Shown here: piece after piece, positions 21,285-32,599 of the stretch
How positions within the stretch are numbered: position 1 is the first letter of the stretch
How the letters are laid out: each line of letters opens with the position of its first letter
Source of the DNA: Heloderma charlesbogerti
Taxonomy: Eukaryota; Chordata; Lepidosauria; Squamata; Helodermatidae
DNA length: 64,000 bases
Assembly: GCA_026122225.1 (NCBI GenBank)
Contig: JANEZZ010000464.1
Span: forward strand, 151,501 to 215,500
Reading direction: 5' to 3'
Program-made: the position numbers and the translations under genes
The notes under the pieces: generated by a model
What the model was told of the DNA's origin: nothing
The model's database searches: none
The model's input: the letters and a program-made list of their open reading frames with translations, nothing else

Positions 21285-21348
21285 GTGAACCGCCCAGAGA
21301 GCTTCGGCTATTGGGCGGTATAGAAATTAAAATAAATAAATAAAAATA
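21285..21348 (+). repeat. Solitary L2-like LINE 3' tail
   Basis: GTGAACCGCCCAGAGAGCTT and CGGCTATTGGGCGGTATAGA, followed by AATAAATAAATAAA. This is the exact 3' terminus of the LINE seen reversed at 15166-15200. Severe 5' truncation leaves only about 60 bp. Confidence 0.8.
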
Positions 21349-22839
21349 CTAGGTTTTCATTTTTTTAAGAGCAAGGAATATTTTCTTTTGCTTCTTAGGG
21401 AATCATCTAGCCCTGTGGCTTGACCCCATCTGCAGACTGAAGCACGCCATCTAGAAAGAGTTTAGCCATATTACCTGCTGTTTGGCGTGGACTACGTCCC
21501 AGCATGAAAGCAGGCTGTTCCTGTTTCCCGCAGATGCTCTGGGAGCCCAAACAGGCAACGACAGGGCGGGGATGGGAGAGCTGTATACAAATGGCGGATG
21601 CTGTCCAGCCTTGCATGAAATACTCTGGCTGGCTGTGGCTGGTTGATTCAGTTCCCAAAACTACTTCTGGCCAAGGGCAGCAATGTGCGCCCTTCCACCC
21701 GCCACCTCGGATGAAGTTTGCTTTTGTCAGCCAACACAAGGAGCTGCGAATCTCTTTAACTTTCTCTCCCCCACCCCACCCTTCCAAAGGGAGGTTGAGC
21801 TTTGCCCTTTCCCTCCAGTGCAACAGGATGGGCAGGTGTAAAATAGGGCTCAGGCAGTACACCCATTGGTGCATTGTCTCTTACTCCAAAGCTCTCCGTC
21901 TTAACAATTGCCTTGGGGGCAAAAGGAGTCTGAGCTCTCCTTTCCCCTCTGAAGTGCATGTGGAAGAAAGGGGCACTAGCTCTGGAGTGCCCCCTCCAGC
22001 AGTCACTTCAAAGGAGAAAGGCAAGCTCTGCTTTTCTTCACCCATGAGGCAACTCGTAAGGGGGGGGGATTCTCCCCAGAGTGTGTCCCGCCCCCCACAT
22101 TGAACTTTGTGCAATGTTTGTACCAATGCAACTAGAGATTCGTAAACAGTCCTTCAACACAAACCGTAATACCCTTGGAACACATCTTAACCCCTTTGTA
22201 GTCAGGATCCAGATGCTCTAAAGTGGCGAAAGTGGGGATCTTCTGTCCCCTTCGCCCCAATTGGAATATTTGCTTCAGTTGTTGTTGACATTCTGCACTC
22301 CGAACGTGAGTATGGAAGGCCGTCATGGTTGTAATTCTGGACTGTGTTCAGGGGTTGTGGTCCTTTTTGCTGCTTGTTTCAGATTCTTGCATGGCTTTAG
22401 TTCTGTATCTCCAAAGCTTTTAATACAACCAAAACAATTGCGAATCTGAGTAAATGCAGGTTTGCACCTGGTGAAGTCACAAGGTTGGGAATCCAAAGTG
22501 GACATTCTGGAATGGCATGTCCTTACAGACAAACCCAGTGCAGTGAGTCTCGTGCTCTTTTTAGCCTTCCAACACCTCAAGATCCTTCCACCTTAGACTG
22601 TGTCACTGCCCTAACAAGCACCCTTTCATACTGATTGAGATGTTCAACTGGTCCTGGTTACCGAGAATGTTTTTAGCTTGTTTGTGGGATGGGAATGAAC
22701 CCATAACCCCATCAGGTTTATTAGGATTCGAGGGGAAATGTCTGCTCGTCATTTGGATACTGAAAAGGGCACAGAATTTGAAACATATTCATGTGCTAAG
22801 TTCAGACACCCACAGGTCGGCTCGCCAGCATTTATACAA
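21349..22839. other. Intron 1 sequence, nothing recognised
   Basis: A 199-codon open frame on the + strand (21504-22103) overlaps a 155-codon frame on the - strand. Neither shows a domain, and the region lacks supporting features, so it is treated as noncoding. No named repeat. Confidence 0.5.
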
Positions 22840-23145
22840 CCACACAAATAAGAGAGGAAAGAAAGTGCTCTTCAAACAATGTTTAATTGACTTGAGGAAT
22901 TTGCTGCCACCCGATATGGTGATGGCTTTAAAGAAGGGCTGGATAAATTCCATGGAGGATGGGTTTATCAAGGGCTGTTAGCGCTGTGACCGACAACCTC
23001 AGATGTTGAGAAGCAATATACCTCTGGCAGGGACAGAAAACGGGAGGGCTGTTTTCATGCCTTGCTGGTTAGCTTCCTGGGGGCTTCTGGCTGGCCACCG
23101 GCAAACAGAAGCAGGCTTTCTCTTGTTTGTATGGGATATGGAAGG
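22840..23145 (+). repeat. CR1-like LINE 3' fragment
   Basis: It reads as a decayed reverse transcriptase C-terminus: FKQCLIDLRNLLPPDMVMAL and KKGWINSMEDGFIKG, equivalent to 'NLWNSLPQDVVMATNLDRFKKGLDKF'. It is followed by a 3' UTR with GGGAGGGCTGTTTTCATGCC and GGCCACCGGCAAACAGAAGC. The 5' part is lost. Confidence 0.7.
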
Positions 23146-23149
23146 TAAG

Positions 23150-24230
23150 AAGTGGTGGGACTCTCCCCCAGCACTCTGGAGGAAGTCCTGCAGTTGCTGA
23201 AAAATGCGGTGGGAACCAGATGCGGTGAAGGGATATCTGTTAGCTGGCTGTCCTTGCTAGAAGGCACTTACTCCTGGCAAGTGGATTTGTGGGTACCTGC
23301 AAAACTTGCAGATCCTTCTCTGGTTCTACATCCACTCATCAAGTCTAGCAGGCAAGTTGCTAACTTCAGGATTGCTACAGCAATATTTGAGTAGAAATGC
23401 TGTAATTCTGCCCCTTGGTGAAATACAAAGTGGCTTTCTGCTAGGTAGAAACAGCCAGCATTTGAACCAGTAGTGTTCTTTTCCCCAGGCTTTCAGAAGC
23501 CTTTTTTGATCAATAATGGGGAAGTGTTCTGTGTTAGTACTTCTGCAATCCAGTATGGGCTGATTTGCCTCATTTGGAAGGAGAAAAGTAACTAAAAATA
23601 GTGCCAGTTATTTGCGGCACAGCTGACTTCATTTCTGAGATTGCAGGGATCTCTTTTGAAATGGCACACGTTCCTTCCGAAATGGCAAATTCAGACTCTT
23701 GAGGAGAACTGCCTTTTGCAGGTCAGAATTGCTGTCCGCTTAATGGCTTAATTGACAAATATTTTACAATAGGCAATCTTCTGAAAGAGCTGTGATGAGA
23801 GTATTAAAAAACAACAACCCTGTGAAGCCACAGGAGGAACTAAACAAGATCTTGGCTTGTGCCACTTTCTCTGCTGTCAAGTAGAAAACTTTAAAGTCTA
23901 ATTCTTAGCCTTAGTTGCTTATGTCAGGGTTCGCTTTAATGTAAGTTAAACATGATTGATTATGGGGTAATTAGGTAGCAAATGCATAAGCGATAGAACT
24001 TGAATAACAGTGGCCTACTTGATTGCTTATTCTGCCAGGATCAATGAAGTAAAAACCGTAGTAGTGCAATGAACTTAATATGTTTACCAGTTCAGGTGTC
24101 ATGTAGCTGCTGTTACTATCAACTTCTCTCTCCCAACTCCCCCCCCCCGCAGTGTATTTTTGGCATGTAAAATCTGGCTACATCCAAAATAATTAAGCCT
24201 TCCTCGCCTCCTCTTTTTTGTGTCTTTCAG
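23150..24230. other. End of intron 1; candidate conserved block
   Basis: 23480-24060 is free of recognisable repeats and AT-rich, with homeodomain-like cores (GGTAATTAGGT, TTAATTGACAAATA). The intron ends with a pyrimidine-rich tract and TGTCTTTCAG at 24221-24230, an ordinary U2-type acceptor. Conservation cannot be tested here. Confidence 0.45.
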
Positions 24231-24374
24231 TAAACGTGGCTTCAGTGTTCGATCCTTTGGTACCGGGACCCACGTGAAGTTGCCAGGACCAGCACCGGAC
24301 AAGCCGAACGTTTACGATTTCAAAACGACATACGATCAGATGTACAGTGACCTGCTTAGGAAAGACAAAGAACT
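24231..24374 (+). CDS. SSU72: SSU72 exon 2 (residues 27-75)
   Basis: This 144-base exon encodes residues from the last base of Ser27 through the first two bases of Leu75, including KRGFSVRSFGTGTHVKLPGP, APDKPNVYDFKTTYDQMYSD and LLRKDKEL. It is a near-exact match to vertebrate SSU72, a small phosphatase that removes Ser5/Ser7 phosphate from the RNA polymerase II CTD and acts with symplekin in the 3'-end processing complex in the nucleus. The acceptor is TGTCTTTCAG. The donor after CT is GTATCCCT, which resembles a U12-type 5' splice site rather than the usual GTRAGT. If the intron were retained, translation would run 30 more residues from Tyr76 and stop at 24466-24468. Confidence 0.97.
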
Positions 24375-24379
24375 GTATC

Positions 24380-26772
24380 CCTGCGGAATGCCCCTTTCAA
24401 AACCCCGATGTTCACTTTTCCGAAAGGTGTCCTTTGCCTGTTCGCATAAGGAACATGCTGCTACTTGACTGTGGCAAGGTCTTGGTATTTCACTTCTAGG
24501 CAGGTGCTTCACACAGTGGAAGGGCTCTTAAAACGCATCCCGTAATTGCTTCCCCTTCCATTGACTAGTGGTGCATGTGTCAGACACTGTTAGAGCAGAC
24601 ACTTGCTTCTTTCTTGGGATGTCATTGCACTTCCATGCTCTGGATAACTACATTGGGTTGTCCCCCAACTGGCAACGCCACCCATAATGGCTTTGTAGTC
24701 ATGACATCACTGTTAGAGACCCACAGCCAAAGAGTTAGCTCAATATGCAATTCCTGGCCTTGTTCAACTCCCCTCCCAGTTCTTTTCACTCCTGGATTTC
24801 CCCCCCCTCTGACTCCTCCTCCCCTCCCTCCTTTTCCTCTGGACCATTCCCATCTCCTGCCTCGGTTCCCAAGTCCCCCTGCCTCCCTGGCCTGCCCAGA
24901 ACCCAGACTCCTGCTTTCCTAGGGTTCCGTTGTTTCCATCCCCTTTTTTCCAAACCCTTGCGCCTGTCCTATCTCTCTGTGACATTAGGGTAGAGCAGAT
25001 CATTGCTACCAGAAACAACTTCACTGCTACAAAATTCTTTATTGCTTACAATATAGATAGTATTGTTCAAAAGCTAGGCTCCCTGTTTTCTCCTCCGCAT
25101 TCTCCCCCAGTTCCTCTAGTCGTGCTTCAAAAGCACTTTTGGACATTGTCCTTCAGAGAGAGAGAGAGAGAGAGAAGCAACATTGTGCCCTAGAATAATT
25201 TGATTTGATGCAGAATCCCTCAGGATGCTCAGAGCTGGTGTAGTATTTTTCCTGTGCTGACAGATGGATTTAGAATGTACCTCCCATTAGATGTGTGAAC
25301 CCTACTGGGATTGATGGGGAGGGGGTACTTCCCTCAGTAGTTGCAGCAGTAAAGTGGTGGTGCAAATGCATCCTTAGAACGATGAGTGTCTGGCACCCTT
25401 CTCCATTTTTAATTCCCCCGTGTTATCTTTTACCAGCACAAAGAATGTTCTTTGCAATGGGCAGGCTGGGGACTATCACACAGTGCTTATGTAGTTCAGT
25501 CAAGGAAGCAGGTAAGAGTTGAACTAGGCCAGCCTGTGTCTTGACCAAGAAGCAGATGTGCGCATAGCTCTCACCAGCCTTTCGAAGCAGCTAAAATGCA
25601 GACTTGATCCCGTCCCCATCCCCGTAACTCTCTTCAGTGTGTACACCCTGACTCTAGAGTCTTGACTGGGTGTTCTTTTGAGCACATCGCCAGTGTTCAG
25701 AAGCCGTGGGTACTCTGGCTTTGCTGTTTTTTGTAAACCTTAAGATTTTGTACACAATAGAAGCCTACATAAGCAAAAAAGAAAAAAATGAGGCTCTTTT
25801 CATGGGATTAACGCGGGGAATTTGTAACAAGGTTGTGCTTCCGAAGGTGCGCTTGGCCTGATCAGTGATTCTCAGGCTTCTCCTCTTAACGTGATCTGGC
25901 CTAAATTAAAGACAAAAACGAAGGGAAGCTACGTACACTTCAAAAATGAAGAGGCTTGAGTGATCCCCACAGCTGAAAGGTTAGGCTATAGAGATAATGG
26001 AACCTTGCTAATATCAATTCTCAAATCTTTTGAGAGGTGGAATCTAAAATTTAACGCCTCTCCTGGCCCATTAACAGCTGAAGACAGCAGAGGAGCGGGG
26101 ATAGACTGCCCTGCTTGTGGTCTGGAGCTAGTGGCTGGAGCTTCCTGCTACTTCCTCTCTGGAACTTGGACCAAGAAGTAAAGGGAAGGGCAAGTGATTG
26201 GCCAGAGCGGCAGCAGCGTTTGCACTCCAGGAAGGCACAACTAGTTTCCAAGCAAACGACATCCAGAAGGAGACTAGTGCTCTGGGTGGCTGCACTATCA
26301 GAAATGAGAATAAAGGTGGCCCGAGACTGTGGAGTTGGGAGTGCATTGATAGCCAGATGCTCACAGAATTGGTACAAATAATAGCTTGTCAGTAATAGGC
26401 CCTCATTTGGCCTCATCAGCTGATTTAGATCCTAAAATTATTATCAAAGATGGCGGGTGGGGCAAGGGCATTGGAAGTCCATAACTCCAGTTGGTTGGCC
26501 TGGGTCGGGTTTCCCCTGTGTGTACGTGTTACTGCTGGGATACAATGTAACCTGAGAGCCTACAGCTCCCAGTAGTGACAATTTCCTATTTTTCAGGCTT
26601 GCCTGGAACCTAAACTACTGCGGGCACATTGCCCTTTGAGGGCAGCACACTCGGAATCTTGCATTTGGGGGTGTCTATTTTTTCCTGTAAAGATCTGCCC
26701 ATCATTAGTATGCTATATTTGCGGAAACCTTGGGGGATAAACTGGGAGTCTGCAGCCTTTGAAGCCTTACAC
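24380..26772. other. Intron 2, repeat-poor start; candidate regulatory block
   Basis: A C-rich patch lies at 24770-24900, followed by a short (GA)n run at about 25156-25174. 25780-26420 has no recognisable repeat and carries dense short motifs such as GGATTAACGCGGGG, CCCATTAACAGCTG and ETS-like CTTCCT cores. It could be a conserved noncoding element, but this is not shown. No exon fits between SSU72 exons 2 and 3. Confidence 0.4.
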
Positions 26773-26872
26773 CAGCCTTCCCCAACCTGGTGCCTTCCAG
26801 ATGTTTCTTGACTACGCTGACTAGGTCCGATGAGAGTTGAAGGGCGCCAGGTTAGGGAAGGTTGCCTTACAG
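26773..26872. mobile_element. Foldback MITE copy
   Basis: Ends CCTTCCCCAACCTGGTGCCT and GGCGCCAGGTTAGGGAAGGT are inverted. The interior is shortened to CAGATGTTTCTTGACTACG and GATGAGAGTTGAAG. Confidence 0.8.
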
Positions 26873-27184
26873 CGCTTGTCTTATAGACCTAGTTCTCAGC
26901 AGAGGTGGTAGGCCTGTGTCTGGGCTGTTCCACTTCAGACAACAAGTGGTGGTGAGGGAGAGGGCGGGGGGTTCACTTGATGGAATGTAAGTCTTCAAGA
27001 GGAGCCCTCCTAGCTGAGACCAAGGGTCCCTCAAACACAGCGCTCTGTTTGCCACAGCGGCCAGCCAGAGGCCTGCAGGAAGCTCAGGAGCATAAAGACT
27101 ACAGCCTCCCCGTCTTCTTCCCCCTTAAACTGAGATTCAGAGATATGCTGCTTCTCGACATTTGAGGTTCACTTTAACTGTCAT
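26873..27184. other. Intron 2, nothing recognised
   Basis: No supported feature. Confidence 0.45.
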
Positions 27185-27580
27185 GGCTAATGATCCTTGA
27201 TAGACCTCTCTCCTCACATCCCACCATGGAAATTTGTCCAGCCCCTCTTTAAAGCCCACATGAGCTGGTTGGCCACCATCACATCCGGCAGCAACACCTT
27301 TCATAAAGTCAATTTTGCGTTGTTTGAAATAAGTGCTTTCTTCTGTCTCTTGCCTCTACTGCCAGTCAGTTTCATTGGATGGCCCAAGTCGAGGTTTTTC
27401 AAGCGGAGGCTGGATGGCTACTGATCAGGGATGCTGCAGCAGTGGATTTCCTGCGTCGGCAAGGGGTTGGACTAGATGACCTTAAGAGTTCTAGGACTAG
27501 AAGAGAAAAGAGAAGTCTTTGTATCTACTCTGTCCACATCATGCATAATATTATAAACCTCTGTCATGTCCCGTGTCAGT
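27185..27580 (-). repeat. CR1/L3-like LINE fragment with nested + strand CR1 tail
   Basis: The outer parts (27185-27370 and 27490-27580) read on the minus strand as a LINE reverse transcriptase tail. Marker blocks are TTGGCCACCATCACATC, TTTCATTGGATGGCCC, GTATCTACTCTGTCCACATC and ATATTATAAACCTCTGTCAT. Between them, 27378-27488 is an independent CR1 3' end in + orientation: AGGCTGGATGGCTACTGATC and GGGGTTGGACTAGATGACCT. One LINE therefore inserted into another in the opposite orientation. Confidence 0.6.
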
Positions 27581-27605
27581 CATCTTTCTCTTCCCCCTCC
27601 CCTCC

Positions 27606-27730
27606 AAACTAGACTGGTGCCCTCCAGATGTTTTAGACTATAACTCCCAGCATTACCGACTGTTGGTTATGCTGGCTGGGGCTGATGGGAGTTGTGAACA
27701 TCTGGAGGGCACTAGCTTGGGGAAAGATGT
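27606..27730. mobile_element. Foldback MITE copy
   Basis: CTGGTGCCCTCCAGATGTTT, TAGACTATAACTCCCAGC against GATGGGAGTTGTGAACATCT and GGAGGGCACTAGCTTGGGG. Centre GTTGGTTATGCTGGC. Standard family member. Confidence 0.85.
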
Positions 27731-29085
27731 TTTAGCTAGTTCTCTCAATGGAAAAGGGCATCTATACATAGAACACTAGCATTTCCTGGAGAAAGTATGA
27801 CTAGAACCCTTTTTCTTGACTTGTAAATTTTCTACGTCCAGAGAACTTCATTTGTAAGGAGAAACATTCCGTCCTGTGAATCTCCACTGACAGCTTGAAG
27901 TGGTACATCCCAGACACAGATTTACCACCTCAGTGAGAACTAAGCACAGAAAAGCACCAAGCAAAGAGAGGATCATTTTCATACATGCCTCAACTGACCA
28001 GGCTCTTTTCCCCCCTTGAGATGGTGATCATCTCGATGGGTCTAGTGAAACCTTTTTTTTTTTAAGGGGTAGTGGTGGGTTCCTTAGACATTTTGAGGAT
28101 CTACGTGATGGTTGCCTTTCTTGTTAAATTATTGTTGTACTGAGAAACCGAACACAATTAAAAAAAAATACCTTTGGCCCCCTGTCCACTCTCGGAGTTG
28201 CTTTCTTTTAGTTCAGCACTGCTGTAGAGAAGCAGAACTGTGGCCATCAAGCACTCCTTGCCAAGGGGTGGGGGGAGGAAGGAGCAATCAGTTGTGCTTT
28301 GGGGGCAAAAGGCTCTGCAAAAGGCACTAGATGTTCTTTGAGGCTCTGACCTCAAGCTCAAAAGGCCATTCTTTGGATTACAGCTGAGAAGGCCAGAGTA
28401 GTCCTACACTGACTGTCAGTAAAAAGCCATCATGGGGCAGATTCACTTTGGGCCTGGGGTTTTGGGGAGAGGGGACCATTGGTTCAAATAAAACAGCTTA
28501 CTAGCAGTAATTTGGGGACAGAAGGATGGACTATCAGGGAGCTCTACTTTTAAGTTGGGAGAGCCTTCTCTGTGCAGATGGATGGCTTGGGGTATCTTGA
28601 AAGAAGCATCCTCCAGAAACTATAGGTGATTCCTTTGTCAAACTCCCCAGTTCTGCTTCCTTTCAGGTAAATGAGGGCTTCTACTTCCAGCCTTCAATGC
28701 CTGAAAGAGCAGTTCTTTTTATATGCGCAAACTTTTTGGGTCAGCATTTCCACTGTATGTGGGAATGTAGACCAATGTCTCAGCACCAGGAGGAGGTTCA
28801 CCACTATAGCGCAGCATGGAAGCCAGGTACACTGTGGATATTTGTCGACCGGTTTTGGCTACCCATCTTCCCCACCCACCCTCACCCCCTCCAGTCCATC
28901 TGGTCAGTTGAGGAAGCAGCCATCCCAACCAGGCAGAAAGTGCTACAGCGATGAACATCTGGGAAACCAAGGTAAAAATCTTAGAATGGCAAGTGTGCAG
29001 GAAACTTCATTTGCCCCACTTCCTCATTTTAGCAAATTTGGGGCGGGGGGGAGGATCCCATCTTGGTGTTTAAGGGATATGTAAG
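27731..29085. other. Intron 2, nothing recognised
   Basis: Poly-T near 28055 and an A-run near 28160. No repeat family, exon or RNA gene identified. Overlapping open frames near 28700-29080 have no protein signature. Confidence 0.45.
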
Positions 29086-29089
29086 ATGT

Positions 29090-29160
29090 CTGGTTGCAGG
29101 ATGCTGGGATTTGCCGTCAAACATCTAGAGGGCACCAGGTGGGGGAAGGCTGTTCCAGGC
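29090..29160. mobile_element. Half foldback MITE
   Basis: Right half only: ATGCTGGGATTTGCCGTCAA and AGAGGGCACCAGGTGGGGGA. Confidence 0.6.
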
Positions 29161-29910
29161 AACCACTGCTACTCTGAGTAGACCTTGAGTGCTGGCTGCG
29201 TGGACCAAGTCTGATTCCGTATAAGCCCATTCCATACACTACGAAGCCCACCTACCCACTCTTTTTTTCCCTTTCTTTTAGCAAGAAAAACTTTCAGGGT
29301 TTTTTTTTTAATGGAGAGGATGAAATTGTAAAAGGCAGCTGTGTGTGTCTCTTCTGAACACCATGAAGAAGCTTTAGGATGATGGATAAGAAGTGCTAGG
29401 GCTGGGGAAGACTTAACAATTTGTAGGAAACCAAATCCTGGCAGAGCTGCTTACTGAGCTAAAACCCAGGCTTTCACACAGAAGGAGACCTCCTTGTTGG
29501 GAGCGAATCTGTTGGATTCGGTTCTGAACTCCATTAGCATTCCTTCACACAAACATGTTTCTCGTTACAGTTGGCGGCCATGCAGTTGCAGAAAATTTTC
29601 ATTGTGTGAGCGTAGTACCAGTCAACGGAGGCAAGCAGTTAACTTTTCATGTTGTCTTAGCGGGGTGTGTGGTCACCACCTCAGGAGTTCGTGTGGGTTG
29701 GGCCATTAGAATGCGTATGTTCTGCTTAGGGCTTTCAGCATAATTTCTAAAAAGTCATGCTTGATCCGCCTTTTAATCAACCACATTGAAATACGCTTGC
29801 GTTTTGCCAAACCACCCATACAAGCGTCCTTTTTGAGGTATTGGAGAAGGCCTGGTGTGTGTGAGACCTTAAAAGAGGGTGGAGAACTAGAACGTCAGGC
29901 ACGTGGATGA
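29161..29910. other. Intron 2, nothing recognised
   Basis: T-run at 29299-29310. No supported feature. Confidence 0.45.
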
Positions 29911-29914
29911 CTGG

Positions 29915-30222
29915 CCCACTCTGATCTTTTGGGTTTCCCCAGTTGGCCAAACCCCACTCCCCTATCCCCATCCCATTTCCCCCAAACAGTGATTGTTTAG
30001 TGGTTTCCCAGGTTTTGTGCAGCAGCACCCGCCTTCCAAGTCTAAAAAGGCTGAAATTCCTCTCTTAAAGCTCAGTTACTGGAATAAGAGCTTTAAGCTA
30101 AAATATACTGGTGTTTTGGGCCCTGCCTCCTTCAGTCCCACCCACCACTGGAATGTGGGTCCCGAGAATTTCTCTGAAATTGAATTCAGCCCATGGGCTG
30201 AATGAAATCCAGCACCCCTGCC
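29915..30222. mobile_element. hAT MITE, diverged copy of the 12646 family
   Basis: Shares internal blocks GATTGTTTAGTGGTTTCCCA, GAATAAGAGCTTTAAGC and TAAAATATACTGGTGTTTTG with copies at 31770, 40037 and 61509. The right end, AAATCCAGCACCCCTG, is recognisable, but the left end is decayed. Confidence 0.7.
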
Positions 30223-31070
30223 TTAAATGCAATGGTCTAAATCTGCCAGCCTGCTATGCACCTTTCTAGAAGGCAAGAGCATCTTTCATGCTTTATTTTT
30301 CACTTAGTCATACACTAGAACCAAATCAGCATCGTGAAAATAACTGCCATGATCTTTGCTCCCAGCTCTATTGCTTAAAACGGTCCTCCACAGATACTCA
30401 AAAGTTTTAGTTTGATGTACTGATTTTAAAAAAAACAACTTGAAGTTTTGGAGAAAAGTATGAGTTCCCTTTCTGAATTTGGAAAGGCTGTAGTTGGTAT
30501 TTTTATGTGAACTCAGGACCTGCATCTTTGAAAGCTCTGCTCAGTTGGCTACAGATTGGAATTCCGTCAGAGATGTACTGGAAGAATTCGAACATTTTCA
30601 GCAAGATTGATTTCACCCACCCTGACATTTCTGATTTTACTCAATCCCTAAATGGTCTAAAGTTTACTAAAATAAGCACTTGGTGTTTAGCATTACAGTG
30701 TATAAAACTTAAGTAGATTTTAAAACTGCAAATAGTTAAATAACTAATTGCTTACCATGTTTTCAAAAGATTGCAATTTTCAATATACATAGAAGTGCTT
30801 CATGAACCATTTGGCTAAAAGGTCTGTGATTAGTAAATATTTAGGCTAGTTTTTTTTAAAATACAGACTATAATTGCTTGCAAAATTTAGGGGGAGGTGA
30901 GGAACCCACCCTGTGAAATTTCATATCTCCCTCTTTACAGCTCCAAGCATCCAAACCATAAAATGACTGGTAACCAAACAGATTGGCCAAAACATTAGCT
31001 CTTTGAAAATAGCTTCCACTAGACCAAGAAACCAACTTTTGTCAAAAGGGATGCTTGTGGAAATGGGCTA
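30223..31070. other. Intron 2, nothing recognised
   Basis: AT-rich. No repeat or exon recognised. Confidence 0.45.
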
Positions 31071-31084
31071 TTGCTTTTCTGGAT

Positions 31085-31165
31085 TCCCTATCCACATAAA
31101 TTGGACTGCAACTCCCATAAGGTTTTTTTATTGAACACATCTGCAGGGCATCAGAGTGAGGAAGG
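31085..31165. mobile_element. Partial foldback MITE
   Basis: TGGACTGCAACTCCCATAAG and ATCTGCAGGGCATCAGAGTG, then AGGAAGGCTGG. The second arm is missing. It abuts the SINE that follows. Confidence 0.55.
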
Positions 31166-31455
31166 CTGGACTATGGTGGTAGAGCACATTTTTGCATGCA
31201 AAGGTCACCATGTTCAACCCACTGCATTTCCCTGTAGGGTGGGGAAAGACTCCTACCAGTCAGTGTAGACCACCATTCCCCAACCTGGTGCCCTCCAGAT
31301 GTTTTGCACATCAGTACCAGCCAGCAGGGGCCGTGGGAGTTGCTGTCCAAAACATCTGGAGGGCATCAGCTTGGGAAGGCGAGCATAGACAATATTTAGC
31401 TAGATGGACCAGTGACCTGACTGTATAGTAAGGGAGCTTCATATGTTCCAGATGT
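31160..31455 (+). repeat. tRNA-Ala SINE interrupted by a foldback MITE
   Basis: SINE 5' part 31160-31271: GGTGGTAGAGCACATTTTTG, CATGCAAAGGTCACCATG and TTCAACCCACTGCATTTCCC. SINE 3' part 31383-31455: TAGCTAGATGGACCAGTGAC and CTGTATAGTAAGGGAGCTTC. Between them, 31272-31382 is a foldback element with TTCCCCAACCTGGTGCCCTC and AAAACATCTGGAGGGCATCA. The SINE sequence resumes where it stopped, with TAGAC present on both sides, consistent with a short target duplication. Confidence 0.85.
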
Positions 31456-31769
31456 TTGTGCACCCCCCCAACGCATGAGTTCATGGCAGAGTCAAAATTC
31501 CAACCAGAGATGCGTAAGCATTTTGGGTTTTACATGTTCCAGTTTGCACCTCGAATGGGGGAATCTGGGCCAAAAGACTGCTAGCAAAACACAATACAAA
31601 ATTAAAACTTAGCGATCAATTCAAAGAGGCTTCCATCATTTCATAGGCCAACAGCGTAGATCTCAAAAGGTCAAAGTGGATTTTACTGCCTAGTGATGTG
31701 GATCTGGCATGTCTCCCTTAGAGGGGAGTTCCACAAATTCCCTGTCTCCACCCCCCTTGCTTTCTCTTC
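31456..31769. other. Intron 2, nothing recognised
   Basis: No supported feature. Confidence 0.45.
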
Positions 31770-32075
31770 AGTACAGATGTGCACAGCCTCAGGCCTGGGG
31801 ATCAAAGTGGTCCTCTGGGGGTCTTCCCCCTTTCCCCCAACCATCAATCGTTCAGTGGTTTCATGGCTTTTGTGCAGTTTTTCCCCGTTGTAATTGTGAA
31901 AGTTTGAAATACTTCTCCTAATGCTTTGTTACTGGCGATAAGAGCTCGACGCTAAAATATGCTGGCATTTTAGCCACACCCCTTTTTTCTTTGGCCCCAG
32001 CAGGCTCCAAGAGCTGCTCTGAAATGGAATTTGGCCCTCCTGCTAAAAGGGTTTCCGCACCCATTTTTGGGAATG
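31770..32075. mobile_element. hAT MITE, diverged copy of the 12646 family
   Basis: CAATCGTTCAGTGGTTTCAT, GGCTTTTGTGCAGTTTTTCC and GCTAAAATATGCTGGCATTT match the shared interior, and CTGAAATGGAATTTGGCCC lies near the right end. Ends are degraded and no target duplication is visible. Confidence 0.7.
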
Positions 32076-32149
32076 CCAACTTTACTGGTAGCGGTGGAGC
32101 TCTTGCAATCTCCGCTCGTGCTGGGGGAGCTTGGCTATGAGTTATGTAC

Positions 32150-32284
32150 ACCGGGTGGCCCGAAAGTAGATCTCCAGGTGTTCTGAACTTCAACTCCCAG
32201 AAGCCCCTGCTAGCATGGTCAGGAATGCTGGGAGCTGAAGTCTCAAATCATCTGGAGATCTACTTTCTGCCCACCCCTGTTGTA
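32150..32284. mobile_element. Foldback element, second subfamily
   Basis: The outer arms are AAGTAGATCTCCAGGTGTTC against ATCTGGAGATCTACTTTCTG. The inner arms are AACTTCAACTCCCAGAAGCC against GGAATGCTGGGAGCTGAAGT. The same architecture occurs at 39525-39665. It differs from the main family in using ACTTCARCTCCCAG rather than ACTACAACTCCCAT. Confidence 0.85.
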
Positions 32285-32599
32285 AAGGATCCTGTGCCTT
32301 CCTATGCTAGGATGGGGCGGTGCCTTTTGGTTTTACCAGGGCGTTTCAGCCAGGCCTGTGTGTTCCACACAAGCATGGCACATTGGCACAGAATTCTGAG
32401 GTCCAGAGTAGGGTAGTACCCGAGATTTCAAATCTCACTTCTTCCACAAACTCCCTTGGTTGCCTTAGCAATGGCACCGGGTCTTGGCCTTCTCTGCAAT
32501 CTGCTTTTCGGAGTAGAAAATAATATTCACCCAGGCGGAACATTGGCCTGACCTGGGAAAAGGCCATTTCCTTTGCCTGTTTCATTTACTTGCTTGCTG

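Noticed and set aside
21504..22103. 199-codon + strand frame overlapping a 155-codon - strand frame
   Set aside because: No recognisable protein features. Overlapping frames in GC-richer intron sequence are expected by chance.
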